Of a DNA stretch of 64,000 nucleotides, positions 1 to 8,897 are shown piece by piece. The notes under the pieces were generated by a model, which had not been told where the DNA came from, made no database searches, and saw only the letters and a program-made list of their open reading frames with translations. This DNA comes from JBGSYJ01 sp041748075 (lineage in GTDB: Bacteria > Acidobacteriota > Thermoanaerobaculia > Gp7-AA8), in the NCBI GenBank assembly GCA_041748075.1, contig JBGTDX010000105.1, forward strand, positions 158,339-222,338. The letters are read 5' to 3'. The position numbers and the translations under genes are program-made. The number at the start of each line of letters is the position of its first letter. Position 1 is the first letter of the stretch.

Positions 1-1
1 T

Positions 2-250
2 GTCTTCTACTCGTTACTCGCGACCCCCGGAGAAGGCGGAACTCTTCGGAACCGGCTGGGAGGCCTCGAGGATCGCATGCGCGGAAAGACGGGAACCATC
101 AATGGCGTCAGCGCGCTAAGCGGTTATGTCCTGATGCCGGACGAGTCGGTGCGGTTCTTTTCGATCATCGTCAATCACCATCTGTCGACAGCGTCAGTCG
201 TGCAGGCGGCGGCCGATCGGATCGTCCAGAGGCTGGCAATGTTTCCCTGA
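2..250 (+). CDS. D-alanyl-D-alanine carboxypeptidase/endopeptidase (PBP4/DacB family), 3' end only
   Basis: The gene enters from the left edge; only the last 82 codons are visible, in the frame beginning at base 2. The segment contains K-T-G-T followed by a Ser-Ala-Leu-Ser-Gly-Tyr stretch, which matches the KTG box and following beta strand of class C serine penicillin-binding proteins (DacB/PBP4, peptidase S13). Members trim or cleave peptidoglycan peptides in the periplasm. The KTG box close to the C terminus fits S13, where that box lies in the last 80-100 residues. The SXXK and SXN boxes are outside the window, so activity cannot be judged. Confidence 0.75.
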   Translation, partial: VFYSLLATPGEGGTLRNRLGGLEDRMRGKTGTINGVSALSGYVLMPDESVRFFSIIVNHHLSTASVVQAAADRIVQRLAMFP

Positions 251-363
251 AGGCCAAATAAGAGAATTTCTGTCGAGGGTAACCGGTTCGAGTGATTGCG
301 ACGGATTTCATTCCATTAGAGGACGTTTCTCGCTATTCTGAGCTTCGAACAAAGGGGTGACAT

Positions 364-1731
364 TTGCAAGCAGCTCGGTATCTAGTGAGTACGGTAATGG
401 TTGTCTGTCTATCGGTTTCGCTTTTTGGGTCGACACCGGTCCCGGCGTCGTTCGGCTTTGGTTTCCCTCCAGCGGTGAGCGATGAGATCCTGTTCACTCC
501 TCCATACGTTAATACCGTCGGGGCATTCAACTGTGGCCCGCTTCAACGGACCCCCGACATGGCCTGGAATGGGCGAGAGCACTTGGGGGTCTGGGCCGAG
601 GACACTCCCTTTTCGACGATTCATGCCGCACGATTGAGCGTGTCCGGGCTTCAGAAGGATGCCCGGGGCTTTGTCGTCGGACCGAATCAGAATTCGTTCC
701 AGAGTTTTCCCGCCGTCGCCTCGGACGGACAGAGTTTTCTCGTAGTCTGGAACGAGAGGTTGCCCACGACGCCCGTGCGATACGAGCTCAAGGCACGCAG
801 GATCATCGGTGGCGGTCCCCAGTTCGAACCGATTCTGACCCTGGAAAACAATCTCGATCCGGACAGCCGCCCGGCGGTCGCATGGGGCGGCGCATCCTAT
901 CTGGTCGTCTGGGAGTCCCGCAGGGCGACGGAAAAGTTCCTCGCCGCGAGTCTGATCACTCCGGAGGGCATCGTCCTCAGTCCGGCGGGTTTCGAGGTGA
1001 GCACGAGTTTCGGACGGAATCCGTCGCTTCCCGACATCGTCTGGAGTGGCACGCACTTCATGGTCGTGTGGGGTGAGGGCGATCGGGCAACCGACTGCGG
1101 CATGGTGATCTGCCCCTTTGGTCCGATGACGGACATCCGCGGACGGCGGGTGTCGGCGACCGGGTTTATCTTCGACCCGGAAGCGATCGAGATTTCGAGC
1201 TCCGACGAGCTCCAGTTCCGGCCGACGGTTGCCTGGGATGGCTCGAGCCATCTGGTGACCTGGTCGAGGGTCGAAAACGGCAGCGAGATCGGAATCGTGG
1301 GGCGTAGAGTCTCTTCAGAGGGAATCGTTCTCTTTCCCGACGAACCGCCACTTTTCCTCGTTCCCCAGACCGGCGAGGAGCTGATTCATGGAGAAGTGGC
1401 CTCGGACGGCACCGGATTCCTCATTGCGTGGCAGGTCGCACTTCCGGATGACTCCGTCTGGGGCAGCCGTGTGGCTCCGAATGGATCTCCGATCGACCTC
1501 GACAGAATAGGCGGCGGCTTCGCCATCTCGAGAGAGCGAGAAGATGAGGACGACATTTCGGTTCTCGTCCGTCCTGATGGGCGTGCATTGGTCTCCTATC
1601 GTCGCGAAGTGGCGAATGATCCCTGTGGGGCCTCGCGCGTGGCGTTTCGAATTCTGGGAGAGCCTGTCCCGGAACCGGAACCGGAACCCGAGCCGGAAAG
1701 ACGGCGGTTACGACCGGCGAAGCGGCCCTGA
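364..1731 (+). CDS. Secreted protein with seven W-D-G/V-V-W repeats (probable beta-propeller)
   Basis: 455 residues from a TTG start preceded by AAGGGGTGA. An in-frame ATG at 397 is an alternative. Residues 1-30 form a signal peptide. The body carries seven copies, about 50-65 residues apart, of a unit reading roughly (V/I)AxDGxxFLVVWxE: MAWNGREHLGVWAE, VASDGQSFLVVWNE, VAWGGASYLVVWES, IVWSGTHFMVVWGE, VAWDGSSHLVTWSR, VASDGTGFLIAWQ and VRPDGRALVSYRR. Seven evenly spaced units suggest a seven-bladed propeller. The tail is a run of Pro-Glu pairs followed by a basic end, encoded by a slippage-prone hexamer repeat (about 1671-1700). I do not recognise a named family; no function is assigned beyond an extracytoplasmic binding or scaffold protein. 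Confidence 0.75.
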   Translation: MQAARYLVSTVMVVCLSVSLFGSTPVPASFGFGFPPAVSDEILFTPPYVNTVGAFNCGPLQRTPDMAWNGREHLGVWAEDTPFSTIHAARLSVSGLQKDARGFVVGPNQNSFQSFPAVASDGQSFLVVWNERLPTTPVRYELKARRIIGGGPQFEPILTLENNLDPDSRPAVAWGGASYLVVWESRRATEKFLAASLITPEGIVLSPAGFEVSTSFGRNPSLPDIVWSGTHFMVVWGEGDRATDCGMVICPFGPMTDIRGRRVSATGFIFDPEAIEISSSDELQFRPTVAWDGSSHLVTWSRVENGSEIGIVGRRVSSEGIVLFPDEPPLFLVPQTGEELIHGEVASDGTGFLIAWQVALPDDSVWGSRVAPNGSPIDLDRIGGGFAISREREDEDDISVLVRPDGRALVSYRREVANDPCGASRVAFRILGEPVPEPEPEPEPERRRLRPAKRP

Positions 1732-1762
1732 GCCGCCGAATCAGCCCTGAGCCGCCGAATCA
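1725..1762. repeat. Perfect 19-bp tandem duplication spanning two convergent stop codons
   Basis: Bases 1725-1743 and 1744-1762 are identical (GCCCTGAGCCGCCGAATCA). The TGA in the first copy ends the upstream plus-strand gene, and the TCA in the second copy is the reverse-strand TGA of the downstream ndh-like gene. Each copy therefore contains both stop signals, so the convergent junction itself has been duplicated. Confidence 0.9.
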
Positions 1763-3043
1763 GGTCGGTTTGGCGGTGGGATTCTCCACGTCGCCGGTAA
1801 TCAGCCGTGCTCCCCGCTTATAAGTGAGGTAGGACCAGGCCCACTGGATCATTACGAGCAGCCGGTTCCGGAATCCGATCAGGAAAACGATGTGGATGAA
1901 CAGCCACGCCAGCCACGCGATGGGGCCTGAGAGCTCGAATCTTCCGATGTCCGCAACGCCCGCCGCGCGGCCGATGGTCGCGAGCGAGCCCTTGTCGCGG
2001 TATTCGAACGGCTCGAGGCGCTTGCCCTTGAGACGTTTCGTGATTGCGCGCGCGACATAGCGTCCTTCCTGAATCGCAGCAGGAGCTACCCCTGGAACCA
2101 GACCCTCTTTCCATTGCACGGCGGCAAGGTCTCCGATGACGAACACGTCGTCACGTCCAGGGACTGTGAGATCGGGGTCGACAAGCACCCGGCCGGCGCG
2201 ATCGAGCGGAGCGCCGAGGGATGCCGCAAGAGGGGAGGCCTGAACGCCGGCCGCCCAGAGAACCGTCCGGGTGGCGATGCGCAGCGCACCGATCGAAACG
2301 CCCTCTCGATCGATCGAGCTGACTCGCGCACCCTTGAGAACCTCGACTCCGAGTTTCTCGAGTTGCTCCTCTCCCTTGCGGGAGAGCGCAGGTGAATACG
2401 TCGGGAGAATTCGATCGAGTCCCTCGATGAGGATCACCCGGGCATCCGAGGAACGGATTCTCCGGAAGTCGCGGGAGAGCGTATGTCGGGAAATCTCGGC
2501 GAGCGATCCTGCGAGCTCGACACCCGTCGGCCCCCCGCCGACGACTGCGAAGGTGAGCCATTCGCGCCGCCGCTCGGGGTCGGACTCTTTTTCCGCCGCT
2601 TCATATGCGAGCAGGACTCGCCGTCTGATGTCGATTGCGTCTTCGATGGTCTTGAGTCCCGGGGCAAGATCCTCCCATTCGGGATTCGAGAAATAGGAGT
2701 GTGTCGCACCTGTTGCGACGACAAGGTAATCGTAGGACAGCGTTCTTCCCTCGAACCTGATGAGCTGTTCATCCGGATCAACGCCGGTGACTTCCTCCAG
2801 GAGCACCGTCGCATTGGACTGTCCTCGAAGAATGGAACGGATCGGAGCCGCGATGTCGGAAGGGTTGAGCGCTGCAGTCGCCACCTGATAGAGCAGCGGC
2901 TGGAAGAGGTGGTGATTCTTCCTGTCGAGAATCGTGACGCGAACCGGCGCACGCCCGAGCGCCCGCGCGCAGTAAAGACCGCCGAATCCGGCGCCGATGA
3001 TCACTACATGAGGATGGCGGTTATCCACGCTACCAGGATCCAC
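1760..3043 (-). CDS. ndh: Type II NADH dehydrogenase (FAD-dependent, non-proton-pumping)
   Basis: 427 residues. Oxidises NADH and passes electrons to quinone at the inner face of the membrane without pumping protons. Residues 12-24 show the FAD-binding GAGFGG Rossmann turn; a second dinucleotide fold with GGGPTGVELAGSLAE lies near residues 168-182 and binds NADH. An ATG-like segment (VVATGAT) and a late GDLAAV motif complete the disulfide-reductase-like fold. The last 60 residues hold a hydrophobic, tryptophan-rich helix (WLAWLFIHIVFLIGF) typical of the membrane anchor of NDH-2. It lies 6 bases after the zinc-ribbon gene and probably shares a transcript with it. Its stop is inside the 19-bp tandem duplication. 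Confidence 0.93.
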   Translation of the reverse strand: MDPGSVDNRHPHVVIIGAGFGGLYCARALGRAPVRVTILDRKNHHLFQPLLYQVATAALNPSDIAAPIRSILRGQSNATVLLEEVTGVDPDEQLIRFEGRTLSYDYLVVATGATHSYFSNPEWEDLAPGLKTIEDAIDIRRRVLLAYEAAEKESDPERRREWLTFAVVGGGPTGVELAGSLAEISRHTLSRDFRRIRSSDARVILIEGLDRILPTYSPALSRKGEEQLEKLGVEVLKGARVSSIDREGVSIGALRIATRTVLWAAGVQASPLAASLGAPLDRAGRVLVDPDLTVPGRDDVFVIGDLAAVQWKEGLVPGVAPAAIQEGRYVARAITKRLKGKRLEPFEYRDKGSLATIGRAAGVADIGRFELSGPIAWLAWLFIHIVFLIGFRNRLLVMIQWAWSYLTYKRGARLITGDVENPTAKPT

Positions 3044-3049
3044 CGAAGC

Positions 3050-3463
3050 TTACCTGGCGACAGTTGGAGATTCGATGGATGCCTCTTCGGGCTTGCCAGT
3101 CCACATGCCATAGGAGAAGCAGCGTACGCAGGTGAACTCGTATTGTGAAATACCCGTTACCCGGTCTTCCACGAGTTCGACCTCGAGCTTCGATTGGCAG
3201 CGGTAGCAACGGATGCTGTCGCCAACCTGCAGAAAGACGACGAGGCCCTCCACCTGTCTCGGGTTGAACTCCTTCTGTCTCGGACGTTGAGGGATGGTCC
3301 ACGTCTCAGCACCCTTCGGGCATTCGAGAACGATGTGATCGGCGTACGTAGTTTCGACGAAGCTGCCGGACAAGCGCGTTCCCGTGTGCTTCGGACATTC
3401 GAGCAGTTCTACGTTCCAGAACCTGCGGGCAAGATCGCGCATGATCGTCACATCACTCGGCAT
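3050..3463 (-). CDS. Small zinc-ribbon protein of unknown function
   Basis: 137 residues. The ATG at 3463 is chosen because GGGAGGAA lies 7 bases upstream and a TATAAT hexamer (minus strand, 3485-3490) lies just before that; the frame is open further upstream but looks non-coding there. The protein has two Cys pairs near the C terminus (RCYRCQ and FTCVRC) that make a likely zinc ribbon, and two earlier single-Cys ECPK segments (LECPKHTG and LECPKGAE) that could add metal ligands. No family is recognised. It sits directly ahead of the NADH dehydrogenase gene, which may hint at a shared redox or membrane context. Confidence 0.7.
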   Translation of the reverse strand: MPSDVTIMRDLARRFWNVELLECPKHTGTRLSGSFVETTYADHIVLECPKGAETWTIPQRPRQKEFNPRQVEGLVVFLQVGDSIRCYRCQSKLEVELVEDRVTGISQYEFTCVRCFSYGMWTGKPEEASIESPTVAR

Positions 3464-3602
3464 ACAGTAAGTTCCTCCCGGCGCATTATAGAGTTCAGGC
3501 GACGAGTATCGGTTGCGGTTTTGAATCCGGGCCGTCCTGGATCTCGATGGTTCCCGAGTTTGGAGAGACCGCCCGTCGTCCATGCAGATTCGTGACGATG
3601 CT

Positions 3603-4757
3603 CTACGCCCGCCGGCCGGCCTCGATGGCCTCGAAGGCACGCATGAAATTTCCGCCGAGAATCTTCTCGATCTCCGACTCGTGAAAGCCGCGGTCCAGAA
3701 GGCGGGCAGTCAGATGGGGGAGCCGGGCGGCATCCTCGAGCCCGGTGGGAAGCATCGGAACACCATCGAAATCAGAGCCAATACCGACGCAATCGACCCC
3801 GGCCACGTCCGCCGCGTGCGCGATGTGGTCGACCACCGCGTCGATCGTACCGCTCGGGCCGCCGAGTGCGTGGTACCAGGTACAGAAGGATTCCCAGTCG
3901 TGGGTATCATCAGGAAGCTCTTCGAGCGCGCCGCGGCCTCGTTTGCTGGAAGGAGAGCGCTTGGCTTCGACCATGATCGCCGCGGCGCGGTCATCGATGA
4001 ATGCCGAGAAAAAGTTGATCATGCAGACACCGCCCGTCGAAGCGAGGTCCCGCAGCATCGAATCGGTGAGGTTCCTCGGGTGGTTCGCCACGGAACGACA
4101 TGAGGAATGGGACGCGATGACGGGAACTGAGGAAGTCTCGAGCGCGTGGTAGAAGGTCGAATCGGCGACGTGCGAGACATCGACGATCATACCGAGGGAG
4201 TTCATCGTGTGGACGACCTCTCTGCCAAACGAAGTCAGGCCGCCATGCCGGGGTTCATCACCCGAGGAATCAGCCCAGTTGTTGGTATTGACGTGCGTGA
4301 GCGTGAGATACCGGGCGCCCCGCTCGTAGAGATCGGTAAGTGTTTCGAGCGAATCCTCGATTGCGTGGCCGCCTTCCACTCCGATCATCAATCCGGCGCG
4401 GTCTTCGCGTTTGACGCGCCGGATGCCTTCGCTCGATGTTACGAGCTCGAGGCGGTCGGGGTGCCGGGATGCCTCTTCGTGAATGATGTCGATCAGTTCA
4501 TGTGCGAATCGTGCGGCTCCTCGGCCGGCGTAAAAGGGAGGAACATAGGCGGCAAAAAATGACGCGGTGATTCCGCTGGCCTCCAGAATAGCGAGATCGA
4601 CCTGAGCCTCGGGATCTTTCTGATCGAGGTGAGTTCCTTTGCGCTTGAGTCGGTACGGCGTGTCACAGTGTCCATCGACGATGATCGAGCGACGGTGGAC
4701 CGGCAGGGCGCGCTCGAGCAGTTCGTTGTCGTGTGCGGATGCAGCTTCAGCTCCCAT
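3603..4757 (-). CDS. Membrane (renal-type) dipeptidase, peptidase family M19
   Basis: 384 residues, the normal length. Zinc-dependent hydrolase of dipeptides, often with D-residues. The binuclear zinc ligands are visible: DGHCDTP near residue 30 (H-x-D), the bridging glutamate in GVEGGH around residue 127, and histidines in DVSHV and ASHSSCR. A GSDFDG motif follows near residue 320. GAGG-type Shine-Dalgarno sequence precedes the ATG. It lies between a HAD phosphatase and a zinc-ribbon protein on the same strand, with 27 and about 140 base gaps. There is no signal peptide, so it is likely cytoplasmic and may recycle wall peptides. Confidence 0.92.
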   Translation of the reverse strand: MGAEAASAHDNELLERALPVHRRSIIVDGHCDTPYRLKRKGTHLDQKDPEAQVDLAILEASGITASFFAAYVPPFYAGRGAARFAHELIDIIHEEASRHPDRLELVTSSEGIRRVKREDRAGLMIGVEGGHAIEDSLETLTDLYERGARYLTLTHVNTNNWADSSGDEPRHGGLTSFGREVVHTMNSLGMIVDVSHVADSTFYHALETSSVPVIASHSSCRSVANHPRNLTDSMLRDLASTGGVCMINFFSAFIDDRAAAIMVEAKRSPSSKRGRGALEELPDDTHDWESFCTWYHALGGPSGTIDAVVDHIAHAADVAGVDCVGIGSDFDGVPMLPTGLEDAARLPHLTARLLDRGFHESEIEKILGGNFMRAFEAIEAGRRA

Positions 4758-4784
4758 GAGCTCCTCTCGACTACGGGTGTGAAA

Positions 4785-5336
4785 TCAGCCGGCGGCGAAG
4801 TATGCCTCGATGTCGCGGAAGCGCCGGAGCAGATCGGTAAGGTCGTCGAAGACGAATTCTGCCTTGTCGAGGGTGCTCCTGTCGAATCCTCCCGAGAGTA
4901 CCGCCGCGATCGGAATGCTCGCGCGATCCGAAGCGAGGATGTCGTAGGGTGTGTCACCAACCGTGAGTGTTCGCCCTGCCTCGGTTCCGAGCCGCTCGCG
5001 CGCCGCTTCGAATATCTCCGGAGATGGTTTGGAAAATTCCGCATCCTCGGCTGAGGTGGATCCCTTGATGATGTCCTCGATGCCGAGGAGCTCAGTGTGG
5101 TGTTTCACCTCGTCGGGATCGGCTGAGCTGGCCAGAAAGAGCGTGAGCCCGCGCTTCCGAAGGCTCTCGAACGCTTCACGCACGCCCGGGAACGCCCTGA
5201 CCTGGTCGAGGGTCAGCTCTTTGCCGAAATGAGCAAAAGCCTTCTGCCATGCCCTCGCGTGGAGATCGTTCGAGTCGACGAGAGTCCCATCGACATCAAA
5301 AATGATTGCTTCGAGCTCATTCTGCTTTTCTCGCAT
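4785..5336 (-). CDS. HAD-superfamily hydrolase (beta-phosphoglucomutase/phosphatase-like)
   Basis: 183 residues from an ATG with GGAG 6 bases upstream; the frame is open further upstream but that part lacks homology-like sequence. Motif I is DVDGTLVDS at residues 11-19 (nucleophile and acid aspartates), motif II is the LASSADP region, motif III includes the lysine after SKPSPEIF, and motif IV is VGDTPYD. The small alpha-helical cap between motifs I and II places it in subfamily IA. The substrate cannot be told. It begins a minus-strand run leading to the dipeptidase. Confidence 0.85.
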   Translation of the reverse strand: MREKQNELEAIIFDVDGTLVDSNDLHARAWQKAFAHFGKELTLDQVRAFPGVREAFESLRKRGLTLFLASSADPDEVKHHTELLGIEDIIKGSTSAEDAEFSKPSPEIFEAARERLGTEAGRTLTVGDTPYDILASDRASIPIAAVLSGGFDRSTLDKAEFVFDDLTDLLRRFRDIEAYFAAG

Positions 5337-5465
5337 GAGACTCCGTATAGTAGGCGTTTGACCGCAGGGCTCATGCCGGATGTGCAAGTCCTCGGCCCGG
5401 GTCAACTGATCGACCATCTGCGCGACTGGCGGGGCTCCGGGGCGGTTCCCCTATAATCTCCGCCA

Positions 5466-6074
5466 ATGGAAAACAGAACCGAACGGGGCTTCTCTCCCGA
5501 CGAAGAGCGCGGCCGCCGGCGATTCATCAGCGCGGGCGAACAGATCATACTTCGGGTTCTCGAGAGAGAGGACCTGGATCGTTGCTATCGATGGATGAAC
5601 GATCCGAGCATCGTCTGGACTCTCAAGTCGCGTTACGCGATCCCTTTTCACGCAGATACCGAGTGGCTCGAAAACGCTGTCAAGCCGTCGGCCACTGAAC
5701 GGCATTTCGCGATCGAGCGGAAACATGACCGGCATCACATCGGCAATGCATCGCTGAATGAGATCGACTGGGTCTCGAGAACGGCGAAATTCGATCTCTT
5801 TATCGGAGATCCGGCGTCCTGGAACAGAGGGTTCGGGTCGGATGCGATCCGCACGGTAGTGCGCTTCGCTTTCCTCGAGATGAATCTCCGGAAGCTCAAA
5901 ATCGAGGTTTTCGACTATAACGAACGGGCGAAGCACGTTCTGGAGTCCAACGGCTTCGTGCAGGAGGGAAAGTTCGCGCAGGATTTTTTTCGCGACGGGC
6001 AGTATCACGACCTGGTTGTTCTCTCCATCTTCAACGACCCGATGAAATTGAACGGAGCTCTTCCTGATGAGTGA
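5466..6074 (+). CDS. GNAT-family N-acetyltransferase (RimJ/RimL type)
   Basis: 202 residues. Transfers an acyl group from acyl-CoA to an amine. The fold is seen in the order ILRVLEREDLDRCYRWMND (first strand and helix), IGNASLNEIDW (middle strands), and the acetyl-CoA pyrophosphate loop around WNRGFGSDA at about residue 120. It ends with the NERAKHVLESNGF helix and strand typical of RimJ/RimL and aminoglycoside or spermidine acetyltransferases. The target cannot be predicted. Its end overlaps the next gene by 8 bases, so the two are probably co-translated. Confidence 0.88.
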   Translation: MENRTERGFSPDEERGRRRFISAGEQIILRVLEREDLDRCYRWMNDPSIVWTLKSRYAIPFHADTEWLENAVKPSATERHFAIERKHDRHHIGNASLNEIDWVSRTAKFDLFIGDPASWNRGFGSDAIRTVVRFAFLEMNLRKLKIEVFDYNERAKHVLESNGFVQEGKFAQDFFRDGQYHDLVVLSIFNDPMKLNGALPDE

Positions 6075-6477
6075 CAGAAAGATACGCGTACTGATTGCCA
6101 AGCCGGGACTGGACGGCCATGACCGCGGCGCCAAGGTCGTTGCACGCGCTCTCAGAGACGCTGGGATGGAAGTGATTTACACCGGTCTGAGGCAGACGCC
6201 CGACAAGATCGTGGCGGCGGCAATCCAGGAGGACGTCGACGCAATCGGACTCTCGATCCTTTCCGGTGCACACAACGTTCTCTTTCCGGAGATCATGCGG
6301 CTGTTGAAAGAAGAAGGTGCTGAGGACGTGATCGTCTTTGCCGGAGGGATCATCCCCGAACAGGACATCCCGAAGCTCAAAGCGATGGGAATCAGGGAGA
6401 TCTTTCTTCCAGGAACGCCAACGGCAGCTGCGATCGAAGCCATCCGTAATGCCGTGGGCCAGGTTGGCGACCGGTAG
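6067..6477 (+). CDS. Coenzyme B12-binding subunit of methylmalonyl-CoA-type mutase
   Basis: 136 residues, the size of a free-standing cobalamin-binding domain. It carries the base-off/His-on signature DGHDRG at residues 18-23, followed by SILSGAH and the GG loop in VFAGGIIP, all of which contact the nucleotide tail of B12. Such small subunits pair with a separate catalytic mutase subunit to interconvert methylmalonyl-CoA and succinyl-CoA or a related acyl pair. No large subunit is in the window. The following acyl-CoA carboxylase gene makes a propionyl-CoA or branched-chain acyl-CoA pathway plausible. Confidence 0.92.
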   Translation: MSDRKIRVLIAKPGLDGHDRGAKVVARALRDAGMEVIYTGLRQTPDKIVAAAIQEDVDAIGLSILSGAHNVLFPEIMRLLKEEGAEDVIVFAGGIIPEQDIPKLKAMGIREIFLPGTPTAAAIEAIRNAVGQVGDR

Positions 6478-6490
6478 GCCGGCACCCGCG

Positions 6491-8098
6491 ATGGAACAGT
6501 TCGAAACCCATATCGACACCGCGTCCGAGGACTTCCGGCTCAACTCCGAGCGGATGTCGTCGCTCGTGAACGAGCTTCGTACGAGAATCGAAACTGCTCG
6601 TCTCGGCGGAGGGCCGAAGTCGACAGAGCGACACAAAGAGCAGGGCAAACTGCCCGTACGCGAGCGAATCGGATTGCTGCTCGATCCGGATACCCCGTTC
6701 CTCGAGCTCTCTCCCCTGGCGGCGAACGGCATGTACGACGACGATGCGCCCGGTGGTGGGATCATCACAGGCATCGGGCGCGTGCAGGGCCGCGAATGTC
6801 TGATCATTGCAAACGACGCTACGGTCAAGGGCGGGACCTACTTCCCGATGACCGTAAAGAAGCATCTCCGCGCGCAGGAGATCGCCGCACAGAATCTGCT
6901 GCCATGCATTTATCTCGTCGACTCCGGAGGCGCTTTCCTGCCGCTGCAGGCTGAAGTCTTCCCTGACAGGGAACACTTCGGACGGATTTTCTTCAATCAG
7001 GCGAGGATGTCCGCTGCCGGAATCCCCCAGATCTCGGCCGTACTCGGATCCTGCACGGCGGGCGGTGCGTACGTGCCGGCGATGTCGGACGAGGCTGTGA
7101 TCGTCAAGGGAACCGGCACAATCTTTCTGGGTGGTCCGCCGCTCGTCAAAGCGGCCACCGGCGAGGAAGTGACCGCCGAAGAGCTCGGAGGTGCCGACGT
7201 GCACACACGCATCTCCGGGGTGGCCGACTATTTCGCCGAGGACGATTCTCACGCCATTCATATGGTGCGAAGCATCGTGGATAACCTGCCTTTTCGGAAG
7301 GTCGAGCCGACGACCAGGATCGAGTCTGAAGATCCTGCCTACGATCCGAAGGAGCTGTACGGAATTCTTCAGCGCGACATCCGCAAACCCTACGACGTGC
7401 GCGAGGTGATCGCGCGGATCGTCGATGGCTCGCGTTTTCATGAGTTCAAGGAACGCTACGCCAGGACATTGATCACAGGATTCGCAGTGATTCACGGCTA
7501 TCGCGTCGGCATCCTCGCGAACAACGGGGTGCTATTCAGCGAGTCCGCGCTCAAAGCCACTCACTTCATCGAGATCTGCAACGAACGGGAGATTCCGCTC
7601 GTATTTCTCCAGAACATCACAGGCTTCATGGTTGGCAGAGAGTACGAGAGGGGAGGGATCGCAAAGGACGGAGCCAAGATGGTTCATGCCGTTGCGAGCT
7701 CAGTCGTGCCGAAATTCACCGTCATCATCGGCGGCTCGTTCGGTGCTGGTAACTACGGAATGTGCGGCCGCGCGTACGATCCCCGTTTTCTCTGGATGTG
7801 GCCGAACGCCCGCATCAGCGTGATGGGAGGAGAACAGGCCGCAGGTGTCCTCACGACCGTGAAGCGCGATCAGATGGCGCGAGGAGGTACGGCGATGTCT
7901 CCGGAAGAGGAGAGCGCCATCGCCGACCCCGTCATTCAGAAATACGAGCATGAGGGAAGCCCGTGGTACAGCACGGCACGCATGTGGGATGACGGCATAA
8001 TCGACCCGGCGGACACGCGCAACGTGCTCGGTCTCGGCATCTCCATCGCCTACAACGCGCCCATAGGGCGTTCGAAGTTCGGCGTATTCAGAATGTAA
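6491..8098 (+). CDS. mccB: Acyl-CoA carboxylase carboxyltransferase (beta) subunit, methylcrotonyl-CoA carboxylase type
   Basis: 535 residues, matching the family. Takes carboxybiotin and an acyl-CoA and makes the carboxylated acyl-CoA. The N-terminal half has the acyl-CoA oxyanion site region GSCTAGGAYVPAMSDE near residue 190, and the C-terminal half has the NITGFMVGREYERGGIAKDGAKM and GGSFGAGNYGMCGRAY glycine-rich loops. The YDDDAPGGG/IITGIG and VDSGGAFLPLQAEVFPD segments look more like MccB than PccB, though propionyl-CoA carboxylase remains possible. The ATG at 6491 is preferred; an in-frame ATG at 6449 overlaps the mutase gene. Its TAA shares one base with the next ATG. The biotin-carrying alpha subunit is not present. 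Confidence 0.9.
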   Translation: MEQFETHIDTASEDFRLNSERMSSLVNELRTRIETARLGGGPKSTERHKEQGKLPVRERIGLLLDPDTPFLELSPLAANGMYDDDAPGGGIITGIGRVQGRECLIIANDATVKGGTYFPMTVKKHLRAQEIAAQNLLPCIYLVDSGGAFLPLQAEVFPDREHFGRIFFNQARMSAAGIPQISAVLGSCTAGGAYVPAMSDEAVIVKGTGTIFLGGPPLVKAATGEEVTAEELGGADVHTRISGVADYFAEDDSHAIHMVRSIVDNLPFRKVEPTTRIESEDPAYDPKELYGILQRDIRKPYDVREVIARIVDGSRFHEFKERYARTLITGFAVIHGYRVGILANNGVLFSESALKATHFIEICNEREIPLVFLQNITGFMVGREYERGGIAKDGAKMVHAVASSVVPKFTVIIGGSFGAGNYGMCGRAYDPRFLWMWPNARISVMGGEQAAGVLTTVKRDQMARGGTAMSPEEESAIADPVIQKYEHEGSPWYSTARMWDDGIIDPADTRNVLGLGISIAYNAPIGRSKFGVFRM

Positions 8099-8709
8099 TG
8101 CCGGATCATTCCTGGTTTCTCTTCGACCTCGGAAACGTCCTGATCGATCTCGCTTTCGACAGGGTCGTGACCCGTGTGTGTCGTGAGTCCGACCTCACAG
8201 CCGTCGAAATGGTGAGTCTCCTCGAAGGACCCGGAGGATACCGCGACCTCGAACGCGGCGCGGTCGACTTCAGAGGACTGCACATGCTTCTGCGGGAACG
8301 GGCGGGTTACCGAGCGACGCTCGAAGAGTTTCGCTCTGTCTGGGCGGATTTTTTTGCAGGGATTACGCCGGGAATGGAGGATTTTCTCGAGACCATCAGG
8401 AGCCGGTATACCGTCGCGTTCCTGTCGAACTCCAACGAGGTGCATGCCGAGGTCATCCCGCAGATGTTTCCCTCGTTGTTTCGCGAGGGGGAAGTGATGA
8501 TCTTCTCGCACGAGCATGGTTGCGCGAAGCCCGATCCAGAGATGTTTCGCAAGGCCCTGGACCTGCTGGGCGCCGAGGCATCGAAATGCCTCTATGTGGA
8601 TGACATCGAAGGGAATGTCGAGGCTGCACGCAATGCCGGTATGACGGCGTTTCACTTTCGAGGGGCGGCGGCACTGCGTCAGGAACTGCGCGAACGTGGT
8701 TTCATCTGA
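8098..8709 (+). CDS. HAD-superfamily hydrolase, YihX-like phosphatase
   Basis: 203 residues. Motif I is FDLGNVLID at residues 8-16, where the usual second aspartate is replaced by asparagine as in YihX/epoxide-hydrolase-N-terminal-like HADs. Motif II is FLSNSNE, motif III is the lysine in CAKPDPEMF, and motif IV is YVDDIEGN. YihX relatives dephosphorylate sugar phosphates, but the substrate here is unknown. The start codon overlaps the stop of the carboxylase gene (TAATG), showing tight translational coupling. Confidence 0.87.
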   Translation: MPDHSWFLFDLGNVLIDLAFDRVVTRVCRESDLTAVEMVSLLEGPGGYRDLERGAVDFRGLHMLLRERAGYRATLEEFRSVWADFFAGITPGMEDFLETIRSRYTVAFLSNSNEVHAEVIPQMFPSLFREGEVMIFSHEHGCAKPDPEMFRKALDLLGAEASKCLYVDDIEGNVEAARNAGMTAFHFRGAAALRQELRERGFI

Positions 8710-8897
8710 AGCCGGGAGCCGTAGTCGCAACGGGCGTCCACTCACGGTCCGCCCGACTCGAGCAGCGCGTCGGCGTACCAGACATCGTGGAATTGCATCA
8801 GAGCTTCCCGGCCGTCGACAGCCTCTCCCTCTGCCTCTCTATCGCCGACCAGGCGCGGGGATGGAACCGTCGATGGGTCGTCTCCCGCAGAGAGATG

